Shown here one piece after another: positions 28,260-40,200 of a DNA stretch of 64,000 nucleotides. The number at the start of each line of letters is the position of its first letter. The first letter of the stretch is position 1. Both the position numbers and the translations under genes were made by a program. Source of the stretch: Pipra filicauda (taxonomy: Eukaryota > Chordata > Aves > Passeriformes > Pipridae); contig NW_024105098.1 of assembly GCF_003945595.2 (NCBI RefSeq), positions 2,596,721-2,660,720 of the forward strand, written 5' to 3'. The notes beneath the pieces were generated by a model, which was not told where the DNA came from, searched no databases, and saw nothing but the letters and a program-made list of their open reading frames with translations.

Positions 28260-28600
28260 GGGCATCGAGTCCAGCATTGCAGCGGGGCAGCAGCGCCAGG
28301 AGGGGGTCCCCAGGGACCGCTCCCCCACCACCCACCAGACGATGCTCCGGGAGGTCCCCGCAGCGCCCCGGGCCCCCGTCCCCCCCTTCCCTGTCCTGTA
28401 CATAACCAGTGAGATGTCTGTAAAAGATTTCAACCCTTGGAATTTTTTTTGCCCTCCCTCCCCACCTCCCAGCCCGCCTCCCCCCCCCTTCCTTCCCCAA
28501 TTTGTTGATTGTGTTGAAATTGTCGGAGTTTGTAACAGTAACTTTCAGAGAATATTGTACTAAAGAGAAAATTGCACTCAATAAAAATGATGAAAGAAGC
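28260..28600 (+). other. Candidate terminal exon of an unidentified transcript
   Basis: A strong 3' splice site (cctttttctcctttccctcttgccttgcag as pyrimidine tract plus AG, ending at 28259) precedes 340 bp. That segment contains a Pumilio-type word TGTACATA (28397-28404) and a canonical AATAAA at 28580-28585. The first ~300 nt are open in more than one frame, but the sequence is GC-rich and poly-proline coding, so openness says little. I do not recognise a protein. It could be the last exon of a long noncoding RNA or an alternative 3' exon of EPHB1, whose own 3' UTR lacks an obvious AATAAA. Confidence 0.4.
28580..28585 (+). terminator. AATAAA polyadenylation signal
   Basis: A canonical hexamer in an AT-rich context about 320 nt after a strong acceptor. 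Cleavage would be expected at about 28597-28610. Confidence 0.45.
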
Positions 28601-28609
28601 CTGGTCCCT

Positions 28610-31420
28610 CTCCTTTCCCGTCCCAGGGGCAGCCTTTCCGCTGACGGCTTCTCCTCAGCTCGGAGCTGGGGGAATATTTGCCATGAATATTCATTTGGGG
28701 AGCTGGCAGCGCTCCATCACTCCTTGACTTACCTCGAATGTTGATGTCTATCAGATCCGGCTCCCCGGTTTGTAAATGAAGTGACTTTATTCTCGGCGAT
28801 CCCTATCGGAGGTTGCTTGCTGCAAAAGAGCCAGGAGAAGGAGTTTTCTTGGCACAGGTTTTCCCGAGGAGCGCATTTCAAAGCCCTCGTGTGCGATCGC
28901 TCGGGGAGGCCGCGCTGGAAGCGCTGGCTGGGATGAAAGCACCGCCCATGCTGGCTGAGCACGGCGGCTCCTCGCTTCCCGAGTCCTGCTGGAGCCTGTC
29001 CACGAAAGGCTGATGCTCATCTTGAACCTGCTTTCCCTAAGGATTACTGTACATCGTGGCAGGAAAATGAATTCTTCCTTTTTCACTGGCTGCTCTTGGG
29101 CATTGTGTCCTGCTGGGATCACACAACCCATCCAGCTCTCTCAGACACAGGGTGGGATTGTTGGGATGTCCTGTGCAGGGCCAGGAGTTGAACTTCATGA
29201 TCCTTGTGGGTCACTTCCAACTCAGGATATTCTATGATTCTGTGATCCATTCTATCCTCAGTCCCTGAGGGCAGCTGATCCTGCTGGCACTGGGAACATC
29301 CTCCAGCCGGCAACGAGGGCTGAAACAGGGGATGGAAGTTTTGTAAATGGACAGATTTGGAAATACGCAGCCACCATTGACATATTTGGGGGTCTGAAAA
29401 AGGAGCTGCTACTGGAGGAGCTTTGGAGGTGTGGGATACAGGCTTCCCACGCCCCATGGCTTTGGGGTGATCTGGTGGGGAGGGAGGTGAGTGCTGGTTC
29501 AGCTGGAGGTGGAGCTGGCACATCCCCACGGTCCCTGGCATCCTGTAAATCTCCCATCAGTGCTGGTGTTGATCTGGGGGGGTGTTACCATCTTCAGGTC
29601 CTTGCTGCTTCTCCAGGGTCATTATAGCTGGGATTTTTTTTTGTTTATAGGGTTTTTTGACTGAGTTCCACGTGCTGGTGGCTCCAGGTCCCTGGGGCAG
29701 GACTCCACCGCCCTGGGCTCGCACACCACAGTGAAGTTTGCCTCACACTTGTACACAGGGGGAGGACTGGTTTTTTGGGTGTTTTGGGTGGTTTTTGCTA
29801 AGCCTATCCTGACAAATGAAAGCAGATCATCTCTGCCATAATATCCAGTCTCCTGGCAGGACTTTGGACACACAAGATGCAAATAGGCAGCAGCTGATGG
29901 AGGGCAGAGCAAAGTTGTTTGTGTGTCCTTAATTGAGTAGACACTTGATTTAATGGGCTACTGGTGTGGTTTAAATGAGTGTTCATGTTTCTTGAATCCT
30001 CTGGGATTTGGGGCCCTGAGAGGGTATATCCTTTACACAGGTCGCTCCGAGGTTTTCCCATTAAGTAACCAAAAGACATTTACAGCCAGTGCTTAACATT
30101 CCCCAAGTAACTTGCTTGGGAATAGCTTTTTAACGGAGTCTGGAGGAGCCCTGCTGACAGTTTGATGGTTAACGGGGCTCTGAAGGAGGGTCTGGAGCCC
30201 CTCAGCAGAGCCTGGATGTGTCTGGCCAGTCCCTGTTGGACCCTCACCTCCCTGACATTGGTTTATACAGCTGCAGCCTCTGGCCCCTGTGTTTTATTCC
30301 CCCCACGAGCCAACCAGTCACCAGCTTCACTTGCATCCCAGCTGGAACGAGATGTCATTTACTGAGGCCACACAGCATCCAAAAAAACTTTCCCTGAGCT
30401 TTGAATATAGACACAGGTGGCTGTCACAGCCAGAACAGAGACCAACCCTCAGGATAAAAAATCTTTCCTTCATGGCTCTCAGGTTTGAAAAATGGAAGCA
30501 GCGTGTTGGCTCCAATTACCCCTCAGCAGCTCCCAGAAATCTGGATGTACCCGGTTCTCCGGCACACCAGCGTGATGCCGGACTAACTCCGGCACTGGTG
30601 GTGGAGTAAATCCTTATTTGCCTCACTGCAAGGAGAAAACTGAACTGGGACTGGGCTTGATATGGGATAGGAGGAGGAGGGTTCCCTGGGAGGCACGATG
30701 CTCCATGGGTGCAGTGTGCCCTGGAGGATTCACACATGGGGCCTGGTGGGAGACACTCTCATTCCCTTGATGTTCCCATCCCATGCCACAGGCCTGAGGA
30801 CAGCCCTTCCCAGGGGAAGAAAGCAGCTGGGAATGTATTGGCTGCACAGAGACCTGGGGGCAGTGAAGGAGGGGGAGGTTGGAGACACACACATCCCTGT
30901 CCTCTCCCACCTCCCCTCCCTCCCACACTCAGCAGTGAAAGACAAATAAAAGATGAGCCCAAGAGGACTATTGGCTAAATTGTAATTGGAGCAATATGGT
31001 CTGATGATAAAGTTTCGTGCCAGCCCACATTAACTGGCAGCAGCTGCTGGAATTATTGGAGATGCCTCATCGCCTATCCAAAGGGCCGGGATTTCCTGGA
31101 GGACAAGCCAGGCAGGCTGCAGCGGTGCTGGAGCCAGGAGGGCTCGGATGGAGCAGGGCTGAGGCTGCTGCAGTGTTGAAATCTCCAGGCCGTGTGGGAG
31201 AGGTTTTTGGGGATGCTCACGAGAAAGTCACCTCCTGTTGCCAGCCAGATGTCTCAGTTCTGTTTATCTGGTCACACACTCATGCATAGCCTGCACCTCC
31301 CTGCACCCCGGGGGGATCAGGACAGGGCAGGATTTACTCCACACAGTTTGCTTTTAGCTGCATTTCAGGCACTGCCTTGATTAAACCTGCACAGCTGCCC
31401 CCCCTCACTGCCCCAAAGCC
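28610..31420. other. Non-coding, unique sequence
   Basis: Only a CR1 piece at 29143-29250 is recognised. The rest shows no gene, exon or repeat I can support. Confidence 0.6.
29143..29250 (+). mobile_element. CR1 LINE 3' fragment
   Basis: cagggtgggattgttgggat, then gcagggccaggagttgaact and ccaactcaggatattctatg, ends in the sense-strand CR1 tail tctatgattctgtgatcc. Confidence 0.85.
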
Positions 31421-31424
31421 ACCG

Positions 31425-31670
31425 CCAGTGCCGAGGGGGGGATTCTGCCCCTCTGCCCTGCTCAGGTGAGACCCCACCTGCAGAGCTGCCTCCAGTTCTG
31501 GGGTCCGCAGCACAGGAAGGACATGGAGCTGTTGGAGTGAATCCAGAGGAGGTCACAGAGAGGCTCCAAGGGCTGGAGCCCCTCTGCTCTGGAGCCAGGC
31601 TGGGAAAGCTGGGAGTGTTCACCTGGAGAGGAGAAGGCTCAGGGAGACCTCTTAGTTCCTTACAGACACT
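31425..31670 (+). mobile_element. CR1 LINE internal fragment
   Basis: The block ctcaggtgagaccccacctg, then agctgcctccagttctgggg, aaggacatggagctgttgga and gagaggagaaggctcaggg, is typical of the end of CR1 ORF2. The 3' tail is missing here. Confidence 0.85.
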
Positions 31671-32221
31671 AATGAATTTATTTCCCCGAGCTGTTATGAG
31701 GAGATGGGGTATTATATCTTTTTTTATACACAGTAAGCTTGGGAACCTCAAAGCCTGCTGGCCCCCTGGGAGGCTGGGAATGCTGCTTTTCCACACACTG
31801 GCTGTGTTGAGCACCCAGCAGTGGCGGTGAGCATCAGACAGCTCCAGGTGTCCCAGCAAGGAGGGTGGATGATGTCCACTCCAGAGCTGGTGGTCTCCAC
31901 TCATCCTTCATCCCAGCAACTCCATCCCCCCGGGGAACCCACCTTCCCTCCTGGATTCAGTATCCATTTGGTCTCTTGGCTCTGTGAACACGTGGATCCA
32001 ATGTCGTGGGTGGTGACTCCTCCTCAGGACTGTGGTGTGGGTACTCTGAGAAGCCCATCTGCCTCAGTGCTGAGGAAGAGGGTGCAGCTTTGCACGCCAA
32101 CCAGGTCCCCAGATTTGTGTCCAGCTGGAGATGGTGCTGGAAGGTGGTTCTTAAAACAGCTCCAGTGTAACCAAACCACCTCAGCAGCTTCACCCACTGG
32201 GGTGGGTGGGATTTTCCCCCA

Positions 32222-32455
32222 GGACAACTCAGAGGAGGTTTAGGTTGGACATCAGGAAAAGGTTCTTCCCCCAGAGGGTGGTTGGGCACTAAACAGGCTC
32301 CCCAGGGAATGGTCACAGCTCCAAGGCTTGCAGAGCTCCAGGAGTGTTTGGACAATGCTCTCAGTGACAGGGTGGGATTATTGGTGTGTCTGTGCAGGGC
32401 CAGGAGTTTGGATGATCCTTGTGGGTCCCTTCCAACTCAGGACATTCTGTAATCC
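32222..32455 (+). mobile_element. CR1 LINE 3' fragment
   Basis: It starts aggaggtttaggttggacatc and continues through ttcttcccccagagggtggtt and caggctccccagggaatggt. It ends tcccttccaactcaggacatt plus a degraded tail. Together with the 31425 piece it could be one element split by unrelated sequence. Confidence 0.85.
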
Positions 32456-32859
32456 CACGGTTCTAAGTCAGATAGAAGCCTGCTGGATTGTTTGTCTGGG
32501 GCCTGCTGTTCCCAACAGGAAAGTCACGTATCTCCGTAGCTGTAAACGTGTCCCTGGGATTCCTGTGGGCACCTCGGAAACTTCCAGAGTGCAGGAGCAT
32601 CCCACCCTTGCCTGTTCCTCTTTCCCATTTGCTGCTGCAGACATTCCTGACATCTCCCCATAAAATGCAAGCAAACATCCTCCTCCTTTCCAAGGCCATT
32701 CCTAGTGGATCCTGTGCCCCAGGTGAGCTCACTGCCGGCTCCGTGGCTCACAGGGATGTTGTGCCAGCAGTTTCCCTGTGGTGCTTTGTCGCTCCACACC
32801 CTCCCCGTGTCAGCAGAGCTGCCTGTGAGACGCTGCTCTCGTTAGAGCAGACACAGGCA

Positions 32860-33110
32860 CCGATAGCCCTGACAAGCAGCAATTACTGCGCTGACAAAAT
32901 AAAAGTTTTGAGTTGTTTTGCAAATATTTTTGAAGCCCCGATACAGCGGCAGGAGTGGGCGTAATTACACATAAAAGTGTATCTCCTTTATAGTCTTTTA
33001 ATTATCTACTCAGGTGAACCATAATTTGAGGGGAAATGCTTTAAATCTGTTCATTTCTAATAAGAAAAAATGAGGTGGGAGAATGTTATTTTAATGTAAT
33101 TAGGAGAAGG
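32860..33110. promoter_or_regulatory. AT-rich unique block, candidate conserved noncoding element
   Basis: A repeat-free AT-rich stretch with many homeodomain and related words (GCAATTACTG, GTAATTACAC, CTTTTAATTATC, ATAATTTG). It is flanked by GC-rich ordinary sequence. Base composition and motif density suggest an enhancer, but conservation cannot be tested here. Confidence 0.35.
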
Positions 33111-33462
33111 CAGGGCTGGCTGGCTGGGTGAGGGAGCAGGGAGCTGCACTGTGCTCCGGGGACCTCGGGCTCTGCTCCCTCCCCTCTCACCACACCAGTC
33201 CTCTCTCCCTGCTGGACAGTACATCAACACCATGGTGGAAATAAGTGCCTGTTCACATGTGGTGGCAATACTCTTATGTCTTGTCATCAACCTTCCTGAG
33301 CCCAGCTTTGCCAGGACCTGCCCTGTAAAGCCTGGGATCATTGGGGGACCCCCCTGAGACTGGTCTGCTCTTGCAGATCACTCCAGCCACACCAGGAGAA
33401 CCTCTGAAGGCCAGTGTGGGATTGAGGGTTGTCCAGTGGGAAGGGAATCGTGGCAACAGGAG

Positions 33463-33565
33463 GGACTTTGGGCTGGAAGGGACCTTAAGGCTCATCTTGT
33501 TCCACCCCTCTTTCCACTACACCAGGTTGCTCCAAGCCCCATCCAGACAATCTGGGCAGCTCGTG
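33463..33565 (-). mobile_element. CR1 LINE 3' fragment
   Basis: gggctggaagggaccttaag, then gctcatcttgttccacccct and ccaggttgctccaagcccca, is a minus-strand CR1 copy lacking the extreme tail. Confidence 0.8.
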
Positions 33566-33569
33566 GGAC

Positions 33570-34635
33570 TTGGCTCCTCTTGCTGGGGACCCGGGTCCCC
33601 ACACCAGTGGTAGCAACTACGTTGCTCCAGGCTGAGTCCTGCATTAAAACTGGTTCCAAGACTTCCAAGCATTAGCTGACACACTAATTTCCTTTCTTCC
33701 ACTTTCATTCCTGGACTGCTGTCAGCTGAGGCGCCTTTTAAAATAGTTATTTCCATCCAGTCTGCGGCTTTCCAAGAGAAGAACGAGTGTTGAACTTTAT
33801 TTTTCTTATAATGACTCCTCAGAGTCCCAGATAAGATCAAACCCTGGCTCCTTTGGGCTCTGTGCTCCACACATGTGGTACATCTCCTGCAGAACCTGCA
33901 AGAACAGATGATCCATCTTCTGGGGTGGAAAGCTAAAGCATGGGGGGATCAGGTGACTTTTCCAGGAGTCTGCAGGCAGCCTGTCCCAGGGATGCTGCAG
34001 GTGCTCGTGTAAGACACTTGGCTGTCTGTGTTTGCTTCTCCCAAGGATCTTCCCAGCTAGAGAAGAGGGAAAACCAGGCTGTTTTCATGGTGGTCTTGCT
34101 TTCCCAGGAAGCCAACAGCCCTCTCTGCCTGTCTGTGCCGCTCCTGTTATCGTGAATGTCAAGCACTTTGCAAAACAGAGGCATTAAATGTCAGATCCTG
34201 TCCCTTACAAGCCCTGCTTGTAATTTGAATGCTCAGACATGCTCCGTGGTCACCTCAATCCCATTTCCTTCCTCTGATAACAGCATCCCTGGTACCACTG
34301 CGCTGGGAGGTGAGGTCACAAAGCAGGGCTCTTTACACCGCTCTGGACCTTCATCCCGACGACTTCACCCTCCCTCCCTGATAGTCAGAAATACTCAGGA
34401 TCAGATTTCCACCTGCCCCCCCTGCTTTAGGGATGGTACAGGCATTTTGGGTGGTGTTTGGATCCCAGTGACTCTGGTATCTCTGCTGGACCCTTTAACC
34501 ATCAGAGCCAAGCATCCCTTGCAGCTGTGTCCAGGTGAGGGCTCTTCCCCTTAAAAGCTCCTGGCTCCAGCTGAGGCAGAGCTGCTCCAGGATTTCTTGT
34601 GTGGATTTGCCCTTGCTTTCCTCTTGGGTAAGTGA
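33570..34635. other. Non-coding unique sequence
   Basis: No gene, exon or repeat family is recognised. Confidence 0.6.
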
Positions 34636-34637
34636 GA

Positions 34638-35028
34638 TGAAGCATGAAGTTTGACAAGGCCAAGTTCAAGGTCCTGTGCCTGGGTCAGGGCAACCCCAGG
34701 CACAAATACAGGCTGGGTGGAGAAGGGATGGAGAGCAGCCCTGAGGAGAGGGGTTTGGAAGTGGAGAAGAGGGAGAGGCTTCAAACTGACAGAGGTAGGA
34801 TTAGATTGGATATTAAGAAGAAATTGTTCCCTGTGAGGATGGGGAGGCCCTGGCAGAGGTTGCCCAGAGAAGCTGTGGCTGCCCCTGGATCCCTGGAAGT
34901 GTCCAAGGCCAGGTTGGACGGGGCTTGGAGCAACCTGGGCTAGTGGAAGGTGTCCCTGCCCATGGCAGGGGTGGGACTGGATGGGCTTTAAGGTCCCTTC
35001 TAACCCAAACCATTCTATGATCTCTCCC
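34638..35028 (+). mobile_element. CR1 LINE 3' fragment (about 390 bp) with ORF2 remnant
   Basis: This is the longest CR1 copy in the window. It begins in the ORF2 C-terminal coding part, translating as KFKVLCLGQGNPRHKYRLGG, a diverged form of the reverse transcriptase tail region. It runs through agattggatattaagaagaaa and ccctggaagtgtccaaggcc to aacccaaaccattctatgatc. It is 5'-truncated and non-functional. Confidence 0.9.
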
Positions 35029-35029
35029 A

Positions 35030-36562
35030 TCTCATGCTGCAAGCTATCTTGTGGCTTCTCTCCCTTCCTGCTTTTTTGTCAGTTCCCTGTTATTTGCTGT
35101 TATTTTGGATAACAGGGTAGCCCAGCAGTGACCGCCGTGTGTCCTTAGGGAGATGACGAGTTTCCTCCATTCCTGTATTACTGCTTTTCCCCTTGGTGTG
35201 CACCCAGGTACTGAGCTGGTGCCTTTCCCAGCCCTGGCAGTGGGAGCAGCCAGGGTGGCTGCCAGCTTTCTGGTTGTTTGTCCTTGATGGGAAAGCTTTC
35301 CCCATGGAACTGAGAACGTGCCAGCTGTGAGTGCACGGGTGACACCAAGTGCTCAGCTCTGTTCCATTTGGTGTCTCTGAGTTGGGGTTTCTCATTTGCA
35401 CCGTGGCATTGACACAGTAAAATAATACATAAAGCACACACAATAAATTAAAGCAAATACTGCATGTGCCGGTGCCCAGAAATTTGGGACTTGCTGCAAG
35501 GCTAACAAGATGCATTTTAATAATTACAAATGAACCTGTGGCCAAGAGAGCCTTCACCGAGCACACCTGTAATGAATGCAGATGCTGCTGCTCCCTCAGA
35601 ATGCAGATAATCACATTTGCCAGTGCATTAGAGCTGATTTAGGGGTAAACAATAGCTTCCATCTGAATTTGTTTTACAACCTATTTGCTATAGTGGGTAC
35701 CTTTTTTCTATTATTTGAAATAATTGTAAATATTTTACCAGGCCTTCATGCTGCAGTTGTTTTTTGGGATTGTTCGTTTCGTGTTTGGTGGGTTTTTTAA
35801 TGTTATTTATTATTTATTTACGGTGAATTGACAACAATTGTGTTCACCCTCCATCTAATCCAAGGAGCTCATGGTTGTTTCCTCCCCTCTCCATCCTTTG
35901 TCAGAATAATTGTTCTTCCCACAGTGCCTGCTGCATGGTTTGTAAGCTTATTTCAGGCTCAGCTGTGGGGATTAGTGATAACTCTGCCTATTGTACCAAG
36001 GTTCATATTATTTAAAACTGGAACTAGAACAAAGGCAATTCAATCCCAGCTCCTCTCTGCCTGGGATGCAACAGTATTTACTGACACTGTCCAGGAAATC
36101 CAAGGTATGAGCTGAGTCTCTGCCTGTCTGGAAGCTGGGAAAGGGAGATAAATCCAGCTGGGCAGGCTTCGTTCAGCCCCAGAGCTCGGGTAGGAGCAGG
36201 GAAGGGCTTTTCCTTGGGCTGCCCCTTCCCTGAGGGTTGTTATTAACTCCTCCTCAAGCACTGCCTGTGACCCAGAGATCTTCAAGTAGCTGGTGCAGCA
36301 GGGGTGGGATGTTGTGTTGCGGTGGAAATGCTCAGGTTTTATTTTCTTCCAGGTTAGCAGGGTCTTAAAGGCATCCCAATAGGCCCACACCAGCAGCTGA
36401 GTGAAGCTAGGGATGTTCCCAGCTCTGGTGATCAGCTGGCCTCTCACACACAGCCCTACTGCAGCTGGGCTTTGGTTAAGGAGCTTGAGTTAACAGCCCT
36501 TTCCCCTCTCTGCTTGATCAGTAATGCAGGACCAGGTCTCCAGCAGATAGCCCCCATCATAC

Positions 36563-36595
<33 letters not shown>

Positions 36596-36950
36596 TACAC
36601 ATATATATGTGCTTTAAGCCAGAGTACTGCCAGGAATGTTCCCAAGAATGCCTTGGCACATGCAGAGCTGGTGTTCTTGGGCATCAAGTGTCTTTCAGGA
36701 AGCTTCTCCTGATTAGAGCAGGTGGCAGGACTGTGTGGTCACCCTTGCCCTCGTGGTGGGAAGGCTGAGAGGGCTGGAGTTCCCAGGCTGGCATGGCAGC
36801 AGTGCTGGCATCATTGGACCTCTCCCCTGGGATTCTGCAACCCTCTATCCCTGGCTATTCATGCCTTCACTCTTTAGATTTCACTTGGGGATTCAAGGCA
36901 TGAAGGAAAGTGTTGCTGCCTCTCCTTCCATGGAGCTTCTACAGCCATTG
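35030..36950. other. Non-coding sequence with AT-rich block and TA microsatellite
   Basis: About 35400-36020 is AT-rich, unique and enriched in words such as AGCTGATTTA and AATAATTG, a candidate conserved noncoding segment. A TA microsatellite lies at 36559-36610. No gene is recognised. Confidence 0.5.
36559..36610. repeat. (TA)n microsatellite
   Basis: About 52 bp of alternating TA interrupted by two CA steps. It is a self-complementary tract likely to vary in length. Confidence 0.9.
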
Positions 36951-36952
36951 AG

Positions 36953-37212
36953 GTTCATGGAATCAGGGAATATCCTGAGCTGGAAGGAACCCACAGGATC
37001 ATCCAGTCTAACTCCTGGCATTGCACAGACACCCCAACAATCCCACCCTGTCCCTCAGAGTGTTGTCCAAACCCTCCTGGAGCTCTGGCAGCCTTGGGGC
37101 TGTGCCCACTGCCCTGGGGAGCCTGGTCAGTGCCCAACCACCCTCTGGGGGAAGAACCTTTCCCTGAGATCCAACCTGAGCCTGCCCTGACACAGCTCCA
37201 GCCATTCCCTGG
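36953..37212 (-). mobile_element. CR1 LINE 3' fragment
   Basis: gaatatcctgagctggaagg, then caccccaacaatcccaccctg, ggagctctggcagccttggg, ggggagcctggtcagtgccc and ttccctgagatccaacctg. It belongs to the same CR1 subfamily as the copies at 42603, 43617, 56276 and 59158. Confidence 0.9.
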
Positions 37213-37214
37213 TT

Positions 37215-40200
37215 GCTCTCCCTGGTGGAGGATTTTACTGTAATATTTTTGTCAGCAATGTTCAGCTCCCTGGTCAGCTCTCCCTCTACCCCATCCCTGA
37301 CCCCAAAATCCCACACTTGGTACCCCCTGCATGGCGATGCTTCTTCAGGCTGGGAGGTGCTGGTGTGCCCTGCCCTGGCCACTGCTGGTCCATGACCTGC
37401 CCATCACCCTCGTGTCCTACCCCAGCCACAAAAGGAGCAGAGCGTGGGGTGTGTGTGTGTGCACGGGGGGCGGTGAGAAACCCCAGACACACAAAAGCTG
37501 GAGGAACCACCAGCAGCTGTAACCCTGGCAACTGTGTCTCAGGATTTGAATGTAATTATACCTCGAACGTGATAAACACTCCGAAGGACTCCTTATGTGG
37601 AGATCATACTAAACAAGTCTTTGAAATTACCCTCATCAAATATTGATAGAGGGAGAGTTTTGTTAAAAAAAAAATAAAAAAGGGGCAAAGGGAGAGAAAA
37701 GGCGAATTCTTGCTGCTGCCCACGGGCTGGGGGTTAATGAGGATCTGTTGGTTTATCACCACGGCGCAGGGCCCACCGAGGGCTCCGGCACACAGCGGAA
37801 TTAAAAGCGGGGGCGGGAGGGTGAGGGAAATAAACCCATCAGGTGAGGCAGCTGTATCGATTGGCATTTTGTTTTATGTTTGGCATGCAGGAAAGCCATC
37901 CCAATAAACACCATTTATCTTGCCCAGCCCTGGCAGCCAGGGTTTAATTGCTTCAGAGGGGGAGTGGGCGGAGGAGAAGGGGCGTTTCTGAGGGTCCGTC
38001 AGGGTGCAGGGTTGTGGTGGGCAGCAGAGCACTGAGGATGGAGATCTCCTCCCACCTGTGGGTTTGGAGACTGTAGGCAGAATGTTCTCCATTGGGAGAG
38101 CAGGTTGAAGTCCCAGGTGGTTTCCAGCACCTGTGGAGCAGCAGTGGAAGAGCATCCCTGGAAGCTGTGGGGTTGGCTTAGCACGGGGATGCTCCAGCAC
38201 TCAGTGCTCCTCACTGGTACTCATCTCCTGCCAGCACCCTCTGTCCCTGGAAGAAGCTGACCAGGGACCTTCCCTGGCTCTGGTGGGAAGGGAGGGAACT
38301 GGGCTACACTGCTGTATTTTCACCCTCTTCTTATGCCTGGGAGGTGTGAGAGATCTCCCACTTAATAACAACAGGATGAGTGGTGTTGGGACTGGCTGTT
38401 GTGCTCAGCAGGTGCCCTGTCAAATGCTTGGAGGAGCTTTGGTGAGCAGAGCAGCTTCTTGTCTCGAGTGATCTCCCAGCAACAAGTGGGGCTGGGAAGA
38501 AAATGGAGGAAGAAAATTCCAGTGTTGCCTGGAAAAAGGAGCAGCTAAAACTTCATCAGAGCAGAGGATCTGGAGATGTGGAGGAGGAGGAGAGGAGAGG
38601 GAGGCAGCTCTTCATTCTGGCTCTGCAGGCAATAAGTGTCGGGGAAAGAAGGCTGGAGAGGGCCAACTTTGTGAGTTGCTGGTTGTGAGGTATTTAGTGA
38701 TTTTATGAGTTTGCTTTTAATGGGGAGAAGAGACAAAGAGCCGAGCACACGAGTGCCCTGGCTGCAGTTTTGGTTGTTGTGAGTGTTGGCTGATTGACCA
38801 TAACTAACTCTCACCTGGACTGATGGAGACCTAGAAGGTCTGTTCTCCATGTGTGCTGGGGGAAGGGGGTGGTGGTACTGATGTCCTCTGATTCACCTGG
38901 CCAGGGGTTTTATCACTTTAAGTGTTTATAGAGACAATCTGAGCACCAGAAAAAAACAGCTGACATCTCCATGGGATCCACTGTGGGAGCAGTGGCCAGT
39001 GCTATGGCCAGGGGTGACTGGGAGTGCAGCCAGAGGACAAGCAGGATCCTTCAGGGTTTTAACATGAGTGATGGAGGCATGATGGAATTACCAGCTTGGT
39101 GTAGAGCCGTCCATCCCTGGTGGAAAACCTCCCTTTCCCCATCGAGCATCATTATTCCTGGCAGGCCTGCACTTAAAACCATCTCAGCACTCTCAGAAGG
39201 GACCTGGCAAACGTCTCCCGAGCAAACAGAAAACCACTTTTCAGCTCCAGCCACCCAGATCTGCAAAGTCAATCTGTTGCCAAGAGATGTGCCAGGACAG
39301 ATGATGGCTTTGCAGCCTGTGACCGAACAAGAGTGGCACAGAGCTGCGGAGACCCACATGACGTGTCCCTTGGTCCATCCCCAGCTCTGTGCCAGGCAAA
39401 CATGCTCTTTTTGCTGGGAGCAGCGGGCATGGCTGCGATGCACAAACACTGGAGCCCCATCAAGCACTGCCGGTGATTTTATGGGCTGCTTGGAAACAGT
39501 TGGAAACCTCCGTGATGCCAGCGCTGAGTATTAGTTACTGTTGCTGTAGCTGGGAGTGGAAAGAAGGGCGAACTGCAGCTCTAAAGGATGCTTTTGGGGC
39601 TGATGGTCCAACGTGGAGGGTGGGTTTCTGGAGCACGAGGCAGCTGTGACTCAGGTGTGGAAGGCAGGGAGTCTGCAGTGGCGGGTGATGGTTGTTGAAC
39701 AGCACGGAGCGCGTTGGAGGGAAAGGGCTGCAGGTTGTCCTCTGAAATGTATTTCACAAATGATTTAAAGAAAGCTGCACTAAGCTTATGGCTGCCCTGC
39801 CTCCTGCAGAGCTGCTGGCTGGAGCCATTCCATCCAAGGACAGACTGGGGTGGATCCTGTCTAGTACGTGCTGGTGAGCACTTGCTGTGAGCTGGAACAG
39901 GGAAGAGGGATCTGGACAGCATGTTGTATCTGAAGCCTTTGAGGAGGGATCCAGATGGTGTCTGCATCTCTTGTTTATCAGGCTAAAAATAAATAACTTT
40001 AACAAATCTCAGTCTTCCTTTCCCACTGAAAATTACCACGAATTCCTCGTTCTGGAGCCTTTGGAAGGCATGAAGGGAGCTGGGTTCATACACGGCACCC
40101 CTGGGGAATGCTCCTGCCATCGGCAGAAGGTGCCAAGGGCTGTGCAGATGCTTTGAAGGGAGAGCTGCTGCACGAGGGAGCTGAGAGGTGTGTGTAGGAG

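Noticed and set aside
28192..28563. A 123-codon frame with a poly-proline tail
   Set aside because: As a protein gene it is unsupported: the sequence is C-rich, several frames are open at once, and its start lies upstream of the splice acceptor. Only the terminal-exon signals are retained.
34644..34943. Apparent small coding gene translating as KVLCLGQGNPRHKYRLGG
   Set aside because: It is the remnant of CR1 ORF2 in a 5'-truncated LINE copy.
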